Position numbers and translations under genes: made by a program. Positions 9,102-20,776 of a DNA stretch of 64,000 nucleotides are shown here, piece after piece; within the stretch, counting starts at the first letter, position 1; each line of letters begins with the position of its first letter. This DNA comes from Gautieria morchelliformis. Its lineage: Eukaryota; Basidiomycota; Agaricomycetes; Gomphales; Gomphaceae. The stretch covers positions 26,968 through 90,967 of the forward strand of contig WHVA01000466.1 of assembly GCA_015179125.1 (NCBI GenBank), in the 5' to 3' direction. Under the pieces are notes generated by a model. It saw nothing but the letters and a program-made list of their open reading frames with translations, had not been told where the DNA came from and did no database searches.

Positions 9102-11100
9102 GTATTATCTGATTCCCACCCGATAACTATCACTATGCCTCCTCGTACCACAGCTACTTCAGCTCGAGCAGGAGCTGTCGTAGCTCTCTCTTATTTTGGC
9201 AGTCTTAGATCCACAGCACCAAGGCACGCGGAACCCTCCGACAGCTCTCGTGCCGATGATGAGCTCTCCGATGCTATTCCGCAACGATTCGAAGAAGTTC
9301 CCGACGCTAATCCCGATGACAATCCCGACTATGATGGAAACTCGACGAGTAGCAGCGGCGAACAAACAGCAGCATCATTCCGACGCCCAGCTCCACCACC
9401 ACCACCTCCACCAGGACCACCTCATGGCGGCCCACCCGGGGGTCCCCCAGGTGGTCCTCCCGGCGGTCCTCCACCTCCAATTCCACCTCAGATTCCCGCC
9501 AACCCAGTTCCGCCCGCGCCGTTTCCGGATCTTGCACAAGCCATAGCCATGCTAGCCGGACAACTCCAGCGCCTGGCCCAAGCACCACCATGCCCCAAGA
9601 CTAAGGTCCGCGAACCAGATCAGTTCGACAGTTCCGACCCAAGAAGCTCCAGCCATTTCTGGTCCAGCTTCAGCTCGATTTCCGTGATCGTCCCGACGCC
9701 TTTCCCGACGACAAACGAAAGGTCAATTACGCCCTTTCCTATCTCTGAGGCACGGCTCTCGACTACTTTGAACCCGCCCTCATGCATCCGTTCGCTCTCG
9801 TCGACTGGGCCGACGATTACCACAACTTCGTTTCCGAACTCCGCAGCAACTTCGGACCATTTGATATGGAAGCCGATGCGGAAAATGAACTCGATAAGCT
9901 TCGTATGAAAGACACTCATAAGATAGCTAAATACATCGTCACTTTCCAGCAGCTTGCTCCTCGAGTCCAATGGGGAGAAGCCGCACTCCGATGCCAGTTC
10001 TACATGGGCTTGCCATCCCGGATCAAGGATGAAATTGCCCGCGTCGGAAAACCCGCCACCCTAACCGACCTCCGCAACCTAGCCCAATCCATTGATTCGC
10101 GCTACTGGGAAAGACATTCCAAAATCGCTCGTGAAACTTCCGCCCAGAGCAAGAACGACAAGTCTTCCAACAAGAAGTCTGATAAAGACAAGAAGAAGAC
10201 AAATTCCGGAAACAACAACTCTGGAAATAACAACAACAACAACAGTTCCGGCTCCAACTCCAGCAACCGGAACAACACCTCCACACCACGCAACAACCAG
10301 GCCTCTGGTTCCAACACCAATGCCCGGAAAAGCACTCCGGACCTTTCTGACAAACTTGGGAAGGACGGAAAACTAACCCCTGCAGAACGCCAGCGTCGCA
10401 TGGACAACAATCTTTGCCTCTTCTGCGGCAAAGGTGGTCACGTCGCTCACGACTGCAACCGAGCTTCCGCTTCCACTGCTAAGGCCAAGGGCCGTGCAGC
10501 GAAGACGGAAGAGAAATCCAAAGCGGCTCCCGCTACGGATGCAAAAAAATAGTCAGCAGTCCTCTGGCCTCCGCACGAGCTGAGGGCTGTGTTGGCCCCA
10601 TTGCGACAAACGAGGTTAAACTCAACGCATCTGCTCTTTCGTCCTCTGACTCCCTCTCAGTTCCGCTCACTTCCGACACCATTTCCGCACCCCCGTTTAC
10701 CACATTAATCGACTCTGGTTCAACTCATTGTTTCCTCGATTCCGACTTTGTTTTGAAACATAAACTTCCGACCCACAACATTCCGACAATTCCGCTCTGC
10801 CTTTTCGATGGGTCATCCAACATGGCAATTTCCCAAGTTGTAGACCTGTCTATCCGTTTCGCTACTGGGGACAACCATGAAGTTACGTTTTACGTTACTC
10901 CACTAGATGCTAGCTGTTCCATTGTACTAGGCCACAATTGGATCATCCGATATAATCTGTCGATTAACTGGGCATTGGGTCAGATACAGTTCCGTACCCC
11001 AGATCAACTTCCGTCTATTCTGACGTTGTCCACGAAGATGGCTCAGGCCTCTTCTGCAACTCCGCTTGTGGACTCAGTTCCACGCTCCAGTCCCGTGAAG
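8458..11100 (+). mobile_element. Ty3/Gypsy element G1, 5' half only
   Basis: The 5' LTR 8458-9101 is 644 bp, starts TGTTACGACC and ends CGTAACA. Gag spans about 9135-10552, with a proline/glycine-rich N-terminal third, an Asn/Ser-rich stretch and a CCHC zinc knuckle (CLFCGKGGHVAHDC). It is followed by an aspartic protease region (LIDSGSTHCFLD, IVLGHNWI) to about 11090. Polymerase, integrase and the 3' LTR are absent; homology switches to E2 polymerase at about 11101. A truncated fossil with a few breaks. LTR and coding region are both loaded with TTCCG motifs. Confidence 0.85.
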
Positions 11101-13680
11101 ACGGCGATGAGGTCTTTCTGGAGCTGATTCTTTGTCCAAATCAGCCCATCCCAGATTCCGAATCTCGGGTGCACACCTGGGTGCTCCATGATCTTCAAGA
11201 ACATGGGGTTCTTACGGTACACGTCTCGTAAGACCTTGGACAGGTCTACGCCTTGTTCGATGTTCTGATGCAGTGGTGCACTGTCATTGCCTGCAGCGAT
11301 GACTCAGACATTGTCGTCATCATTGTCAATCATGCTGTTCCTGGGCTTTTGTGAGCCCTCATTCCAGGCGGCAGACTCTAGTATCTGCGCCTCTGTCTTC
11401 TCCGCGAGGCGGTTAGACCGTCTTGTTGCTGCTGTTCGCAGCTCAATATACTGGTTGGTGGGCAGTAGCTCACCTTCTGGCTCTAAGCGCACGTCTGCGT
11501 TCATGAAGACGTGGTCCGGGTGACTATTGTCACTCATGTCATTCTCGTAGTAGTGCCACAGGCAGTCTGCCACCTTGTTCTCCACTCCGTCAACATGAAC
11601 GGTGTTGAAGTTGAAACAGGACAAAAACTCCCACCATCTGACCTGGTGGTCAGATAGGCTCTTTTGGGCCTCGAAGTATTCAAGTCCTTTGTGATCCGTG
11701 ATGAGGGTGAACCTTCATCCTAGAAGTTTATCCTCCCATTTCATGAGAGCCTCGAGCACAGCGATTGTCTGGTGCTCGTGAGTCCTGTAGTGTTGCTGAG
11801 CAACGCTGAACTTCTTTGACAAGAAGCCGGCGAGCTGACAGGTTTTCTAGTCGGGGCCTTGGCTGTAGACTGCACCGACACTGGCTTTTGATCTGTCAGT
11901 GATAACCCAGATGGGCTCTGGGCTCCGCGCGTCGATGGGACACAGGATTGGGGCCTTACAGGCCAATGCCTTAATGCTTTGCCAGCATTTGTCAAGAAGC
12001 GGGGTCCATTCAAATGGACGGTTGTTACACGCACAACCCGACAAGGGGGTCATATATGTGCTAACATCTGGCATGTAGTGTGTCAGGTATTGTACTAGCC
12101 TGAGGAAGTGCTGGACATTGTTGAACGTCCACGGCCTTCACCACTCATGAATGTGTTGCATTTTGTCCTCGTTGGCATGGAGTCAACCTTTTTCTTGCTT
12201 AGGAAAAGGTGATTCTTCCTCAGCCTGTCAAAGACTATGTAGAGGTGCTCCTTGTGCTCCCGTATCAAGAGCAGGAACATGAATATGTCATCCATGTATA
12301 CATGGACAAAGTGACCTATGCAGTCGCGGAAGATTGCCATCATCCGCCGTTGAAATGTCGACGGTAGGTTGCAATCTCCCATCTGTATTACCTGGCTCCT
12401 GGTAGCAAAGGCAGTCTTTGCTACATGATCCAGATAAATCTGTATCTGCTCGTATGCTTTGGACATATCGAGTTTGGTGCGATATCGACGGCGAGCCATG
12501 TCGCTGTGGATGATATCTTGATCTGGGAGGGGTGTAACGTCCTTCACAGTGTTCTCGTTCTGCTGGCGCAGATCGAAGACAGTCTACAATGTACCGTTCT
12601 TCTTTGGCACGCACAGCATGGGTACAGCCTGCTGTGCAACTGCCGGTATCCACCACTTTGCCGTGGTGTATCGTTCTATCTTTGCTGACAGTTCCTCATG
12701 GAAGTGTTCGGGGCACTTTGGTAGGCGATACCGCATGTGTTTGTTGGGATCGATGAGACTGATCTCATGGTTGACCTCCCGCAACAGCGGGAGCTCTAAT
12801 GGGATTCCACTGACTAGGTCAGTGATTCTCTCCATCCATTCCTCACGGAGGCAAGGGATGTTGTCATCCATGAGGATGACGGTGGTTGGATTGGAAGCCA
12901 TTAGGTGCTGTGTGTGTCTGTGAGGTCCTGCGGTGGGTGGGCCCACTTTCCTTTTTCCCATCGCTTTCACCGTCAGGTGAGAGCGCCTCTCCCTATGATT
13001 GTAGGGCGAGTTCGAGAATGAGCCGTTATGCGACTCGTCCTCCTGGCTTCAATGAGCCAGGTTTGGCTTCGGTGCCGGGGTGATCCTGCTCACCTTTGGC
13101 CCCTTGCCCTTGTTCATCGATTCATCATCGTCGAACCAGACCTTGCCCGTGGGGATTATTTCGTTCCCCTTGCGGATCGTTCCTGGGCTTGAAAAGTCCA
13201 GGGTGATGCCAAATCTCCTTAGGAACGGTGTCCCTAAGATCAGGTTGTAGTATTTGACATTCGCTACGTCAAAGTACTCGTCATATGTTTTGTGACCAAA
13301 TTTAATGGTTGTGTTTGTTCCATAATTAATTGTGGAATGACTGCCTATGCAGGCCAGCTGCAGCGCAGTCAGCTGCTCCAGGGCAAATTTCTTCATCCCT
13401 GTGGTGCACGTAAACTCAGGGGATAGTAGCACCCCTTTGCTCCCACTATCCAGAAGGCAGTGGGCTTTCATGCCATTTATCTCCCAGTACCCTGAGAGGG
13501 TACGGTTTTCATTTCGTGGCCACGTTGGTCGCGTCCTGTGTTTGCTTTGGTGATGATACACTGGCTCGGCCACCTTATCTGGCATGGCCGACGTGTGTGC
13601 TGCCATGACCTTTGTGGCAGCATCGTCCTTCATCGTGCTGGACCTGTAGGTGTTGTCTTCCACCTCTTCGTCCCATTGGA
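11101..13680 (-). pseudogene. Polymerase region of Gypsy E2 (protease to RNase H)
   Basis: Read on the minus strand, the order is protease (about 13050-13530, CLLDSGSKGVLLSPEF and ILGTPFLRRFGI), reverse transcriptase (about 12100-12960, with KLDMSKAYEQI and VYMDDIF), RNase H-type region (to about 11500), then the very start of the integrase region. All parts match E1 at 52840-55490. Broken fossil with several breaks. The right edge (about 13680) is where E1-like sequence stops. Confidence 0.75.
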
Positions 13681-14296
13681 GGATGTTTATAAATGTCATA
13701 TATATGTATATATAGCTTAGCTCATCTATATTTCATAAAATATATCAAAATTGAGGCAGTTGCCAGCACCTGTAAGGCATGCTTAATCCTAGCCCCAAAG
13801 TTATTTCTCACAGTCTGCTGCTCCCCCAGGAAAGGGTGTATACCCCATTGTCTAAACATCAATAGTTACATATATTTGTACTATAAATGCCTATTATTTT
13901 AAACATACCTTCTAATCAGATCTCTCAACCATATATAATAATATAGTACAGGTATTGTCCATACTTGCTTCTATATTCTGTGATTGTACATCTAACATGT
14001 TTCATGTATACTTTTAATATATAGTCATCCACATCCTCTCTGAAATTGCTCTGTTATATCAATACACACCATGCTTTAGCACATACAACCATATTTTTAA
14101 AATATCAGAACATTCAAAAAAATTTAGGATGTCCACAATATACAAGTTGCTCAAAATGATGGATTATGAATTTGGTTGGGGTTGATATTTTAAAAGATAT
14201 CTAATATATCCTAGAATAATATACATTGTTGTCAATGTGAACATCCTCCTGATGCAAAGGATCCTGCAACCAGTTCTGATTCCATTGATGATCGGC
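13681..14296. other. AT-rich unassigned stretch between E2 and the Copia element
   Basis: Rich in TATATA-type runs (for example 13698-13715 and about 13930-13950). I see no long ORF of quality, no terminal repeats and no relation to the Copia LTR at 18533-19107. The last roughly 130 bp (14165-14296) may be decayed Copia 3' sequence. Confidence 0.4.
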
Positions 14297-17200
14297 TCAC
14301 AAGATTTTGTTTCTTTGTGCCCAAGAGATAGGGCCACCATTGAACATAAAAATCCATCCTGTGGTAGACTTCCTATCATCCTTGTCTCCTGTGAAGTCTG
14401 CGTCTGTGAATCCCGCAAGCCCATGAGCATATCCCTTTGTGCCATCGCCACAACTTGAGAATGTGATACCAAATTCTTTTGTATTGATTAAGTAGCATAG
14501 AATTCGTTTGGCAGCTTCCCAGTGAGTGATGTTGGGCTTGGATGCAAATTGTGCACATCTGTTGACTGCATAGGATATGTCTGGTCGAGTGGCCACTGCG
14601 CAGTAGTTGAGACTTCCAATCAATGATGAATAGGATATATCCATAATATCATTTGGATTGGTGGAGACTCTGAGTTCGATGTTTGGGTCCATAGGTGAGC
14701 TCACTGCATGTCCAGCTGTAATATCGAATCGTTTTGAAATAGAGTTGATAAAGGATGGTTGGGAAATATGGATGGTACCCAGTTCTTGATTCCTGTTGAT
14801 TCGAATTCCCAAAATCTGGCTTGGTTCACCTAGATCTTGGATGTCAAAGCTCCCCCTCACATCTCTAATCATTCTCTCCATTGTTTCCTTGGAATTCGCA
14901 GCCATTAATCCATCTTCCACATACCATCCCACTACAGCCACCTCCCCTTTGTCTCCAAACCTGAAAAACATTGTTTGATCTGCTTCTCCTGCCTTGAACC
15001 CCATCTTCTCTAATTCCTTCCTCAAAGTATTGTGCCACACTCGTCCTGATTGCTTTAATCCATATATCCCTTTGTTTAACTTGCAGACAAGATGTTGCTC
15101 TCCTGGTTTGATAAAACCTTCCGGTTGGCGCATATACACAGTGTCCTCAAGTTTTCCATTGAGATATGCGCCCTTTACATCCACATGGCGCAGTTCGAGG
15201 TTGTACTTGCAAGCTAATGCAAGAATGAGTTGGATTGAGGTTAATCTGATGGTAGGGGAGTATGTTTCCTGATAATCGATGCCTGGAACTTGTGAAAAAC
15301 CTTGTGCCACTAGTCTTGATTTGAAGTTGTTTATATCGCCTATGTTATCCCGTTTGATTCTCAAAACCCAACGGCATCCTATAACATTTGTATTTGGAGG
15401 GCATTCGACCAGGGACCAGGTGTAATAACCTGTAAGCGTGTCGTATTCCACCTTGCACGGTTTCTTCCACTGTGGCGCATTTTCCAAGCTCATAGCCTCC
15501 TTGTAGCTGCTTGGTTCATCTTCTGCAAGGGTCACAAAGGCTGCCTCCACTTCCTCGAATTCTTTCCTCCCATGTGCCATCGCAATCATCTCTCTCATCA
15601 ATGCTGCATGTCTCCTTCCTCTTCCATACTCCACATTTGATGGATCCATCCATGGTCCTTTGGAAAAATCCTTCGGAGCAATTTCTTCTTCAATTTCTTC
15701 CTCTTCTGCTTCTCTGTCTTCTTCCTCTGTCCTCAGCTCCACTCCTTCGATCTCTTCCTCATGCTCTATCTTCTTCTCCTCCTCTTTGACTTGCTGTAAT
15801 ACTCCAGTGGTATCAGTCCTGTCAACGAATGGTAATTCTTCACCATACTGCCATTCCTGTACAGGCCTCGGCTCCTCAGGTTGGAAAATAACAGGAAGTC
15901 TGGCTTCACGTTGCCAGAGTGTAGGTGTGTCGTCTGCATCGGTTCCATGAATAGAGACTTGTTCTATGTGATTCAGCTCATCGAAGACAACATCCCTGGA
16001 CTTCAGCAATGTGTGCGTGCGTGGAACCCAGACCTTGTAAGACTTGGAATTGTCGAAATATCCAACAAATATTCCTTCCACTGACTTGTAACCTCCCTTT
16101 CTCCTTGTTGCTTTAGGAATCAAGGCCCAGCACTTGGAGCCATAAGTGCGAAGCCAATTCACCTTTGGTGTTACTAGCCAAAAGGCCTCATAAGGTGATT
16201 TGTTGATCCTATGATGCAGAATTCGATTTTTGACAAAATTGACTGTGTGCACTCTCGCGCGCATGCAGCAATGCTTGCATGACGAGGCGCGGTGAGTGTT
16301 CGCTCCAGATGTCATATGTACCCTGCAAGAGACCCAAAATCGATTCGAAAGTCCTGCATAATGCTGAAGGGTTAATGCTCCTTCTTGAAGGGTCCTGTTA
16401 TACCTTTCAGCAATGGCATTATGCTCTGGAGTATAGGGAGAAGTGGTTTGATGAGCGATCCCAAGGTCTTTGCATAACTTTTGAAATTCCTTCCCCATAT
16501 ATTCTCCTCCATTATCTGTCCTCACTCTCCTCACATCCTCTCCTTTCTGCTTCTTCAACCACATAATATACGCCTTGAATGAATTTGTGACAGTGGCACA
16601 CTCTTTGTTCTTTAAAAAATTGGTACTGACATAATGTGTCTTGTGGTCGATCCAAGTTATGAAGTATCAGAAACCATTGATGGAGATGTCGAATAGACCA
16701 CATAGATCAGAGGAAATGATATCTCCAATTTTCTCTGGTAATTCTTCGGTACTCTTGAAAGGTGCGTGTGTTTGCTTGCCAAAGGGACAATTTGAGCATT
16801 GGCTCATGTACTGGTCCTCCTGCACATCAGGGAGTCCATCAACTGTTTGCAACCTCAACATAGTCTCCAGTGTTGATGGTGCAGCATGTGCAAGCCTATG
16901 ATGCCAAAGTGTAAGCTCACTTGGCTCACCAGAATATTCCACAGTCTCTACAGGGTGTTGAACTGATGTTGCCATATATGCGAATAAATTGTTGATTTTT
17001 GTTCCTTTTGCAACAATTTCCCCATTATAGAGTAGTGAAGTGTCCCCTCGACTGGAAACCACATCTACATTTGCTGTTGTCATCCTCCCAACAGAAAGTA
17101 GATTGGCATTGAGTTTTGGGACAAAAATGACATTTTGCAATGTCAACTCCAAGGGTGGTAGGTTCATAGACTCATCACTTTGAAGTGTGATGCGTATTGT

Positions 17201-19107
17201 CCCATTTTGACTAGCCTCGAAGGCCTCACCGCTTGCAGTTTCAACCAGAATGGTAGGGGTCGAATGGATTTCATCAAAGAGTTCCAGTCTGCCGCATATA
17301 TGACTTGATGCTGCAGAATCCACCAGCCAAATGTGGGATCTATCCCTGTCCTGTATAGCAGAGAGAGCTGATGTTTTTGTGGATAAAACAATACTCTTGG
17401 ACTTGGTTTGATCCTGTTCTGAAATATATGCCATCATGACAATATTCTTGTTGGACTCACTGCCGAGTTGAGATGATAATGTGTGTGGATTGTTTGTCTT
17501 GACAGGTGCATTTCGATTCATCAACTCAGCAGCTGTGGGTGAGATCCACACAGGTGCTGCTCGATTGCCACTTCCTCTTGGCTTGCTTCCTCCTCTTCCT
17601 TCCCCCATAACACTTGCTCCTCGACCTCTTCCTCCCCATGGCTGTTGCCCAGCTAGTCCCCTCCAGGTGCGAAACACCTTGCAGCTGAATGACCTTCTTT
17701 TCCACAGTTATTGCAATTGTATATGGGCCTTTGATTCATATTGTTTGCTGATGGATAAAAGGTATTGCTTGGTCTTGTGGCAATATATGCAGGGTTATTG
17801 AAGCGTCCTGCATTCCTTGACTGTGCGACAAAGGCTGTTGCTGCCTGATTCGATATCTCCACTGCACTTACATCCGCCTCATGTGCCTCCAACTTCTCCT
17901 CAATGACATCTATGTCTCCAGTAATCATCCAAATGGTTTGTGCAATAGATCTCCAAGATTCCGGTACATTCCTGAGGACAGTAGCAGCATGAGTGGATTC
18001 AGCAATGATTTCACCCATTTTTGCCAATTGATTCCTGTACTCCTTCATTGTGGTGAGGTATGAGGAGACAGACTGCCCTTCGGTCATATGATAATTTTCA
18101 TATTTTGTGCGAATGATGCTGATCTTGCTAGGGTCTGTAGACTCGAACTTCCTCGTCAGGATCTCCCATGCTGTAGCTGAAGATTCGGTAGAGTCGATGG
18201 CTGTTTGGAGTTCAGGGGTAATACACGGGAGTATTTGGCTATAAGCCACATTGCTCCTGTCGTGCCACTCATCCTGAAGTTGAGTCAATGGAATATTTCC
18301 AACAGTTTCAACCCCATTGAGGATTACCACAGCCCTGTTGGTGATGTCTGGATAGTCATCTGCTCCTGTGATCATTCTGTAAAGGCCTCTGTCTCAAGAA
18401 GTAGCCAACAACTCTCTCTTCCAAGACATCCAGTTATCTTTACTCAACTTTGGCTTTATATCCCAAAACTTGTTGATATCATGTTTAGGCTGAGGGAGGG
18501 CTGTCATGATCTGTTGGGCCATGAAAAGTCAATGAAACTCTTAATCTAATATAAATCAGATTAAGAGGTTGAAGTCGAATGAACAATAGTGTGATAGAGA
18601 TCTTAAGCAGTGTTCTGGTGAAGAATAAAAGCAGTGTTCTAGAGTGTTAGAATTGAGTAGTGTTCTTAGAGCAAGAGGTGAGGAGGAAACAATAATGATC
18701 CAGAGATGCTTATAACTCGAAGCTCTAAGGAAAAAGATTGTAAAGTCGCTGATTTATTCGTATCTAGAGTCCAAGTATTTAAGCAATACACAATAGGAGT
18801 AGACAGTCATGTGAAAAATAATGGAGCTAGGAGTTAGGGTCAAAATGATGTCAAATATGATGCTATGACCCCTAGATGGCTAATTCCTAGATAGATGATG
18901 TCAAATATGATGTCAGGCATATAGGACAAGGACTCGACTCAATAATATGTGGAAAATGATACACATATGTGCGCCTCGACTCGATTTGACTCGGAATGAT
19001 TCTCGGCTCGGAATGTGTCTCTAAATGATAAGAAATATGATGAAAGGTGAGAATGATTGATAACAAAATTGTCCTGACTGAAATATTCTCCTTCTCCTCA
19101 AATAACA
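14297..19107 (-). mobile_element. Ty1/Copia retrotransposon, 3' truncated
   Basis: On the minus strand from the right: 5' LTR 18533-19107 (575 bp, TG...CA ends), gag with a CCHC knuckle (CNNCGKEGHSAARC, about 17690), then protease and integrase in Copia order. Integrase shows LAHAAPSTLETM, CSNCPFGKQ and RTDNGGEYMGKEF. Reverse transcriptase (DVKGAYLNG, about 15170) and the start of RNase H follow, to about 14297. Integrase before reverse transcriptase identifies Copia. The 3' end of RNase H and the 3' LTR are missing. Largely readable with a handful of breaks, so moderately young before truncation. Confidence 0.9.
18533..19107 (-). repeat. 5' LTR of the Copia element
   Basis: 575 bp, TGTTATTTGAGG (element strand) to a CA end next to gag. 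It abuts an ankyrin codon at 19108, so the element landed in coding sequence of the second ankyrin array. No partner LTR is present in the window. Confidence 0.75.
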
Positions 19108-20266
19108 TTTCAGACCACTGTTGAGCTGCTCCTGGAGAAGGGAGCAGATGTCAATGCACAAGGTGGCAAGTATGGCAGTGCACTCCAGGCCGCATCATCA
19201 GAGGGTTTTCAGACCACTGTTGAGCTACTCCTGGAGAAGGGAGCAGATGTCAATGCGCAAGGTGGTGAGTATGGAAATGCCCTCCAGGCAGCATCATTAG
19301 GGGGTTATCAAGCTACTGTTGAGCTTCTCCTGGAGAATGGGGCAGATGTCAATATTCCAGGTGGCAAGTATGGCAATGCACTCCAGGCAGCATCATTAGA
19401 GGGTTTTCAGACCACTGTTGAGCTGCTCCTGGAGAAGGGAGCAGATGTCAATGTGCAAGGTGGTGAGTATGGAAATGCCCTCCACACTGGAGGCATATAA
19501 ACATTTTCTGGTCTGAAAAACTGTTCAAAAAACTGTAAAGATATTCCAATTTTTTTTAGTGTTTTTAACATAAAAAAAACTTTAACAAAATTTTGTGTTT
19601 TTGTTAGAATTTGTTGAGCAAGAAAATTGTAAAAAATTTTAAAGTTTTTTTGCAGGGTTTTTTATGTGTTTTTATAAGTTTCTTTGTGAAAACACAAAGA
19701 AACCCATAAAAAACCATGCAAAAAACTTTGAATTTTTTTTACAATTTTCTTGCTCAACAAATTCTAATAAAAACACATAACTTTATTATAGTTTTTTTAC
19801 ATAAAAAAACACTAAAAATATTTGGAAAATCTTTACAGTTTTTTTGAACAGTTTTTCAAGCAAGAAAACCTTTCTATGCCTGCAGTGCCAGGCAGCATCA
19901 TTAGGGGGTTATCAAGCTACTGTTGAGCTTCTCCTGGAGAATGGGGCAGATGTCAATATTCCAGGTGGCAAGTATGGCAATGCACTCCAGGCAGCATCAT
20001 CAAGGGCATATCAGGCCACTGCTAAGCTGCTCCTGGAGATGGGAGCAGATGTCAATACACAAGGCGGCAAGTATGGCACTGCACTCCAGGCGGCATCACC
20101 AGGGGGTCATAAGGCCACTGCTGAGCTGCTCCTGGAGATGGGAGCAGATGTCAATATGCAAGGTGGCGAGTATGGCAATGCGCTCCAGGCAGCATCATCA
20201 AGGGGTCATCATGCCATTATTGAGCTGCTCCTGAAGAATGCAACGGATATGCAGAACCAGGAATGA
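19108..20266 (+). pseudogene. Second ankyrin array, cut by the Copia LTR and by a foldback MITE
   Basis: Ankyrin sequence starts in mid-unit directly at the Copia LTR (FQTTVELLLEKGADVNAQGG), runs through about four units to 19484, is broken by the MITE (19485-19887), and resumes with QAASLGGYQATVELLLENG. It continues to a TGA at 20264-20266 with the tail LLKNATDMQNQE. The unit core and 33-residue period are those of 1-861, and the last unit is likewise degenerate. Units before and after the MITE contain a nearly identical block (GGYQATVELLLENGADVNIP), so a segment was duplicated before the MITE came. The 5' part of the gene is displaced. It may belong with the NACHT fragment at 1125-1850, which has the same strand and the expected order. 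Confidence 0.8.
19485..19887. mobile_element. Foldback MITE, copy 2 (reverse orientation)
   Basis: 403 bp, CACTG...CAGTG ends, 3-bp duplication CCA (19482-19484, 19888-19890). The central hairpin reads TTTCTTTGTGAAAACACAAA, the reverse complement of copy 1's centre, and arm details also match copy 1 only when inverted. Removing it and one CCA restores the ankyrin reading CTCCAGGCAGCATC. The two copies are very similar, which suggests activity not long ago. Confidence 0.9.
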
Positions 20267-20776
20267 TGGCACTCAGGTTGATGCTCAACCATGTCCCTCT
20301 TGACGGATTTGACTGCGGTAGCTAATAGAAGAGACATCACTGGGCCACTGGCAACTCTGGGAGCATCTCGGTTCCACTCTCCACCTTATAGTCTATACAC
20401 GAAAATGTGGTGTTGCTAGAACGACGGGAACAGAGGTGTACTACACATGTAAATGTAACTACACATAGGATTCGGATTTTGATGTATCTATACTACCGGA
20501 TCCGCATTCGGGTTGTGGCATTGTTGTACCTCATACCACCTATATAACTACAGGTTTGATGTATAAGGTCATCGTGGTGGCTGCAGCACTCTCCTAGACG
20601 TGGAGCGTCCTGGTAGTGTGTGGATGCCATATACCTGGATATCCAGGGAGGTCCACGACCTGTCCAAATTGTCTGCACATCCACACTCGCCTCCCAATGC
20701 CGCTGTCTTGGGAATCAAGGAGGAGTGCAACACCGACGAATTCCAATTTTTTTTCTAACAACTTGAACATAGGAAC
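20267..20776. other. 3' flank of the ankyrin array, then leader of Gypsy E4
   Basis: 20267-20513 parallels the 3' flank at 862-1055. From about 20514 the similarity ends and roughly 260 bp lead up to the E4 gag start. No LTR is seen here, so the 5' LTR of E4 is missing or unrecognisable. No gene seen. Confidence 0.5.

Larger units (their letters stand above)
5395..13680 (-). mobile_element. Gypsy element E2, broken and carrying two insertions
   Basis: This is a minus-strand E-family copy. It has a 3' LTR at 5395-5597 (TGTAAAGATG...TTATTTACA) and accessory frame at 5598-6293 and 8262-8457. Polymerase region follows at about 11101-13680. Solo LTR S1 (6294-8261) and the 5' half of Gypsy G1 (8458 to about 11100) are inserted in the accessory part. 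The pieces keep the order and orientation of E1, so one element is the simplest reading, with a deletion that removed the G1 3' half plus E2's integrase. Gag and the 5' LTR are not found. A badly broken fossil. Confidence 0.7.

Noticed and set aside
9159-9591. Minus-strand frames over the proline/glycine-rich part of G1 gag
   Set aside because: Mirror images of a GC-rich low-complexity coding stretch on the plus strand.
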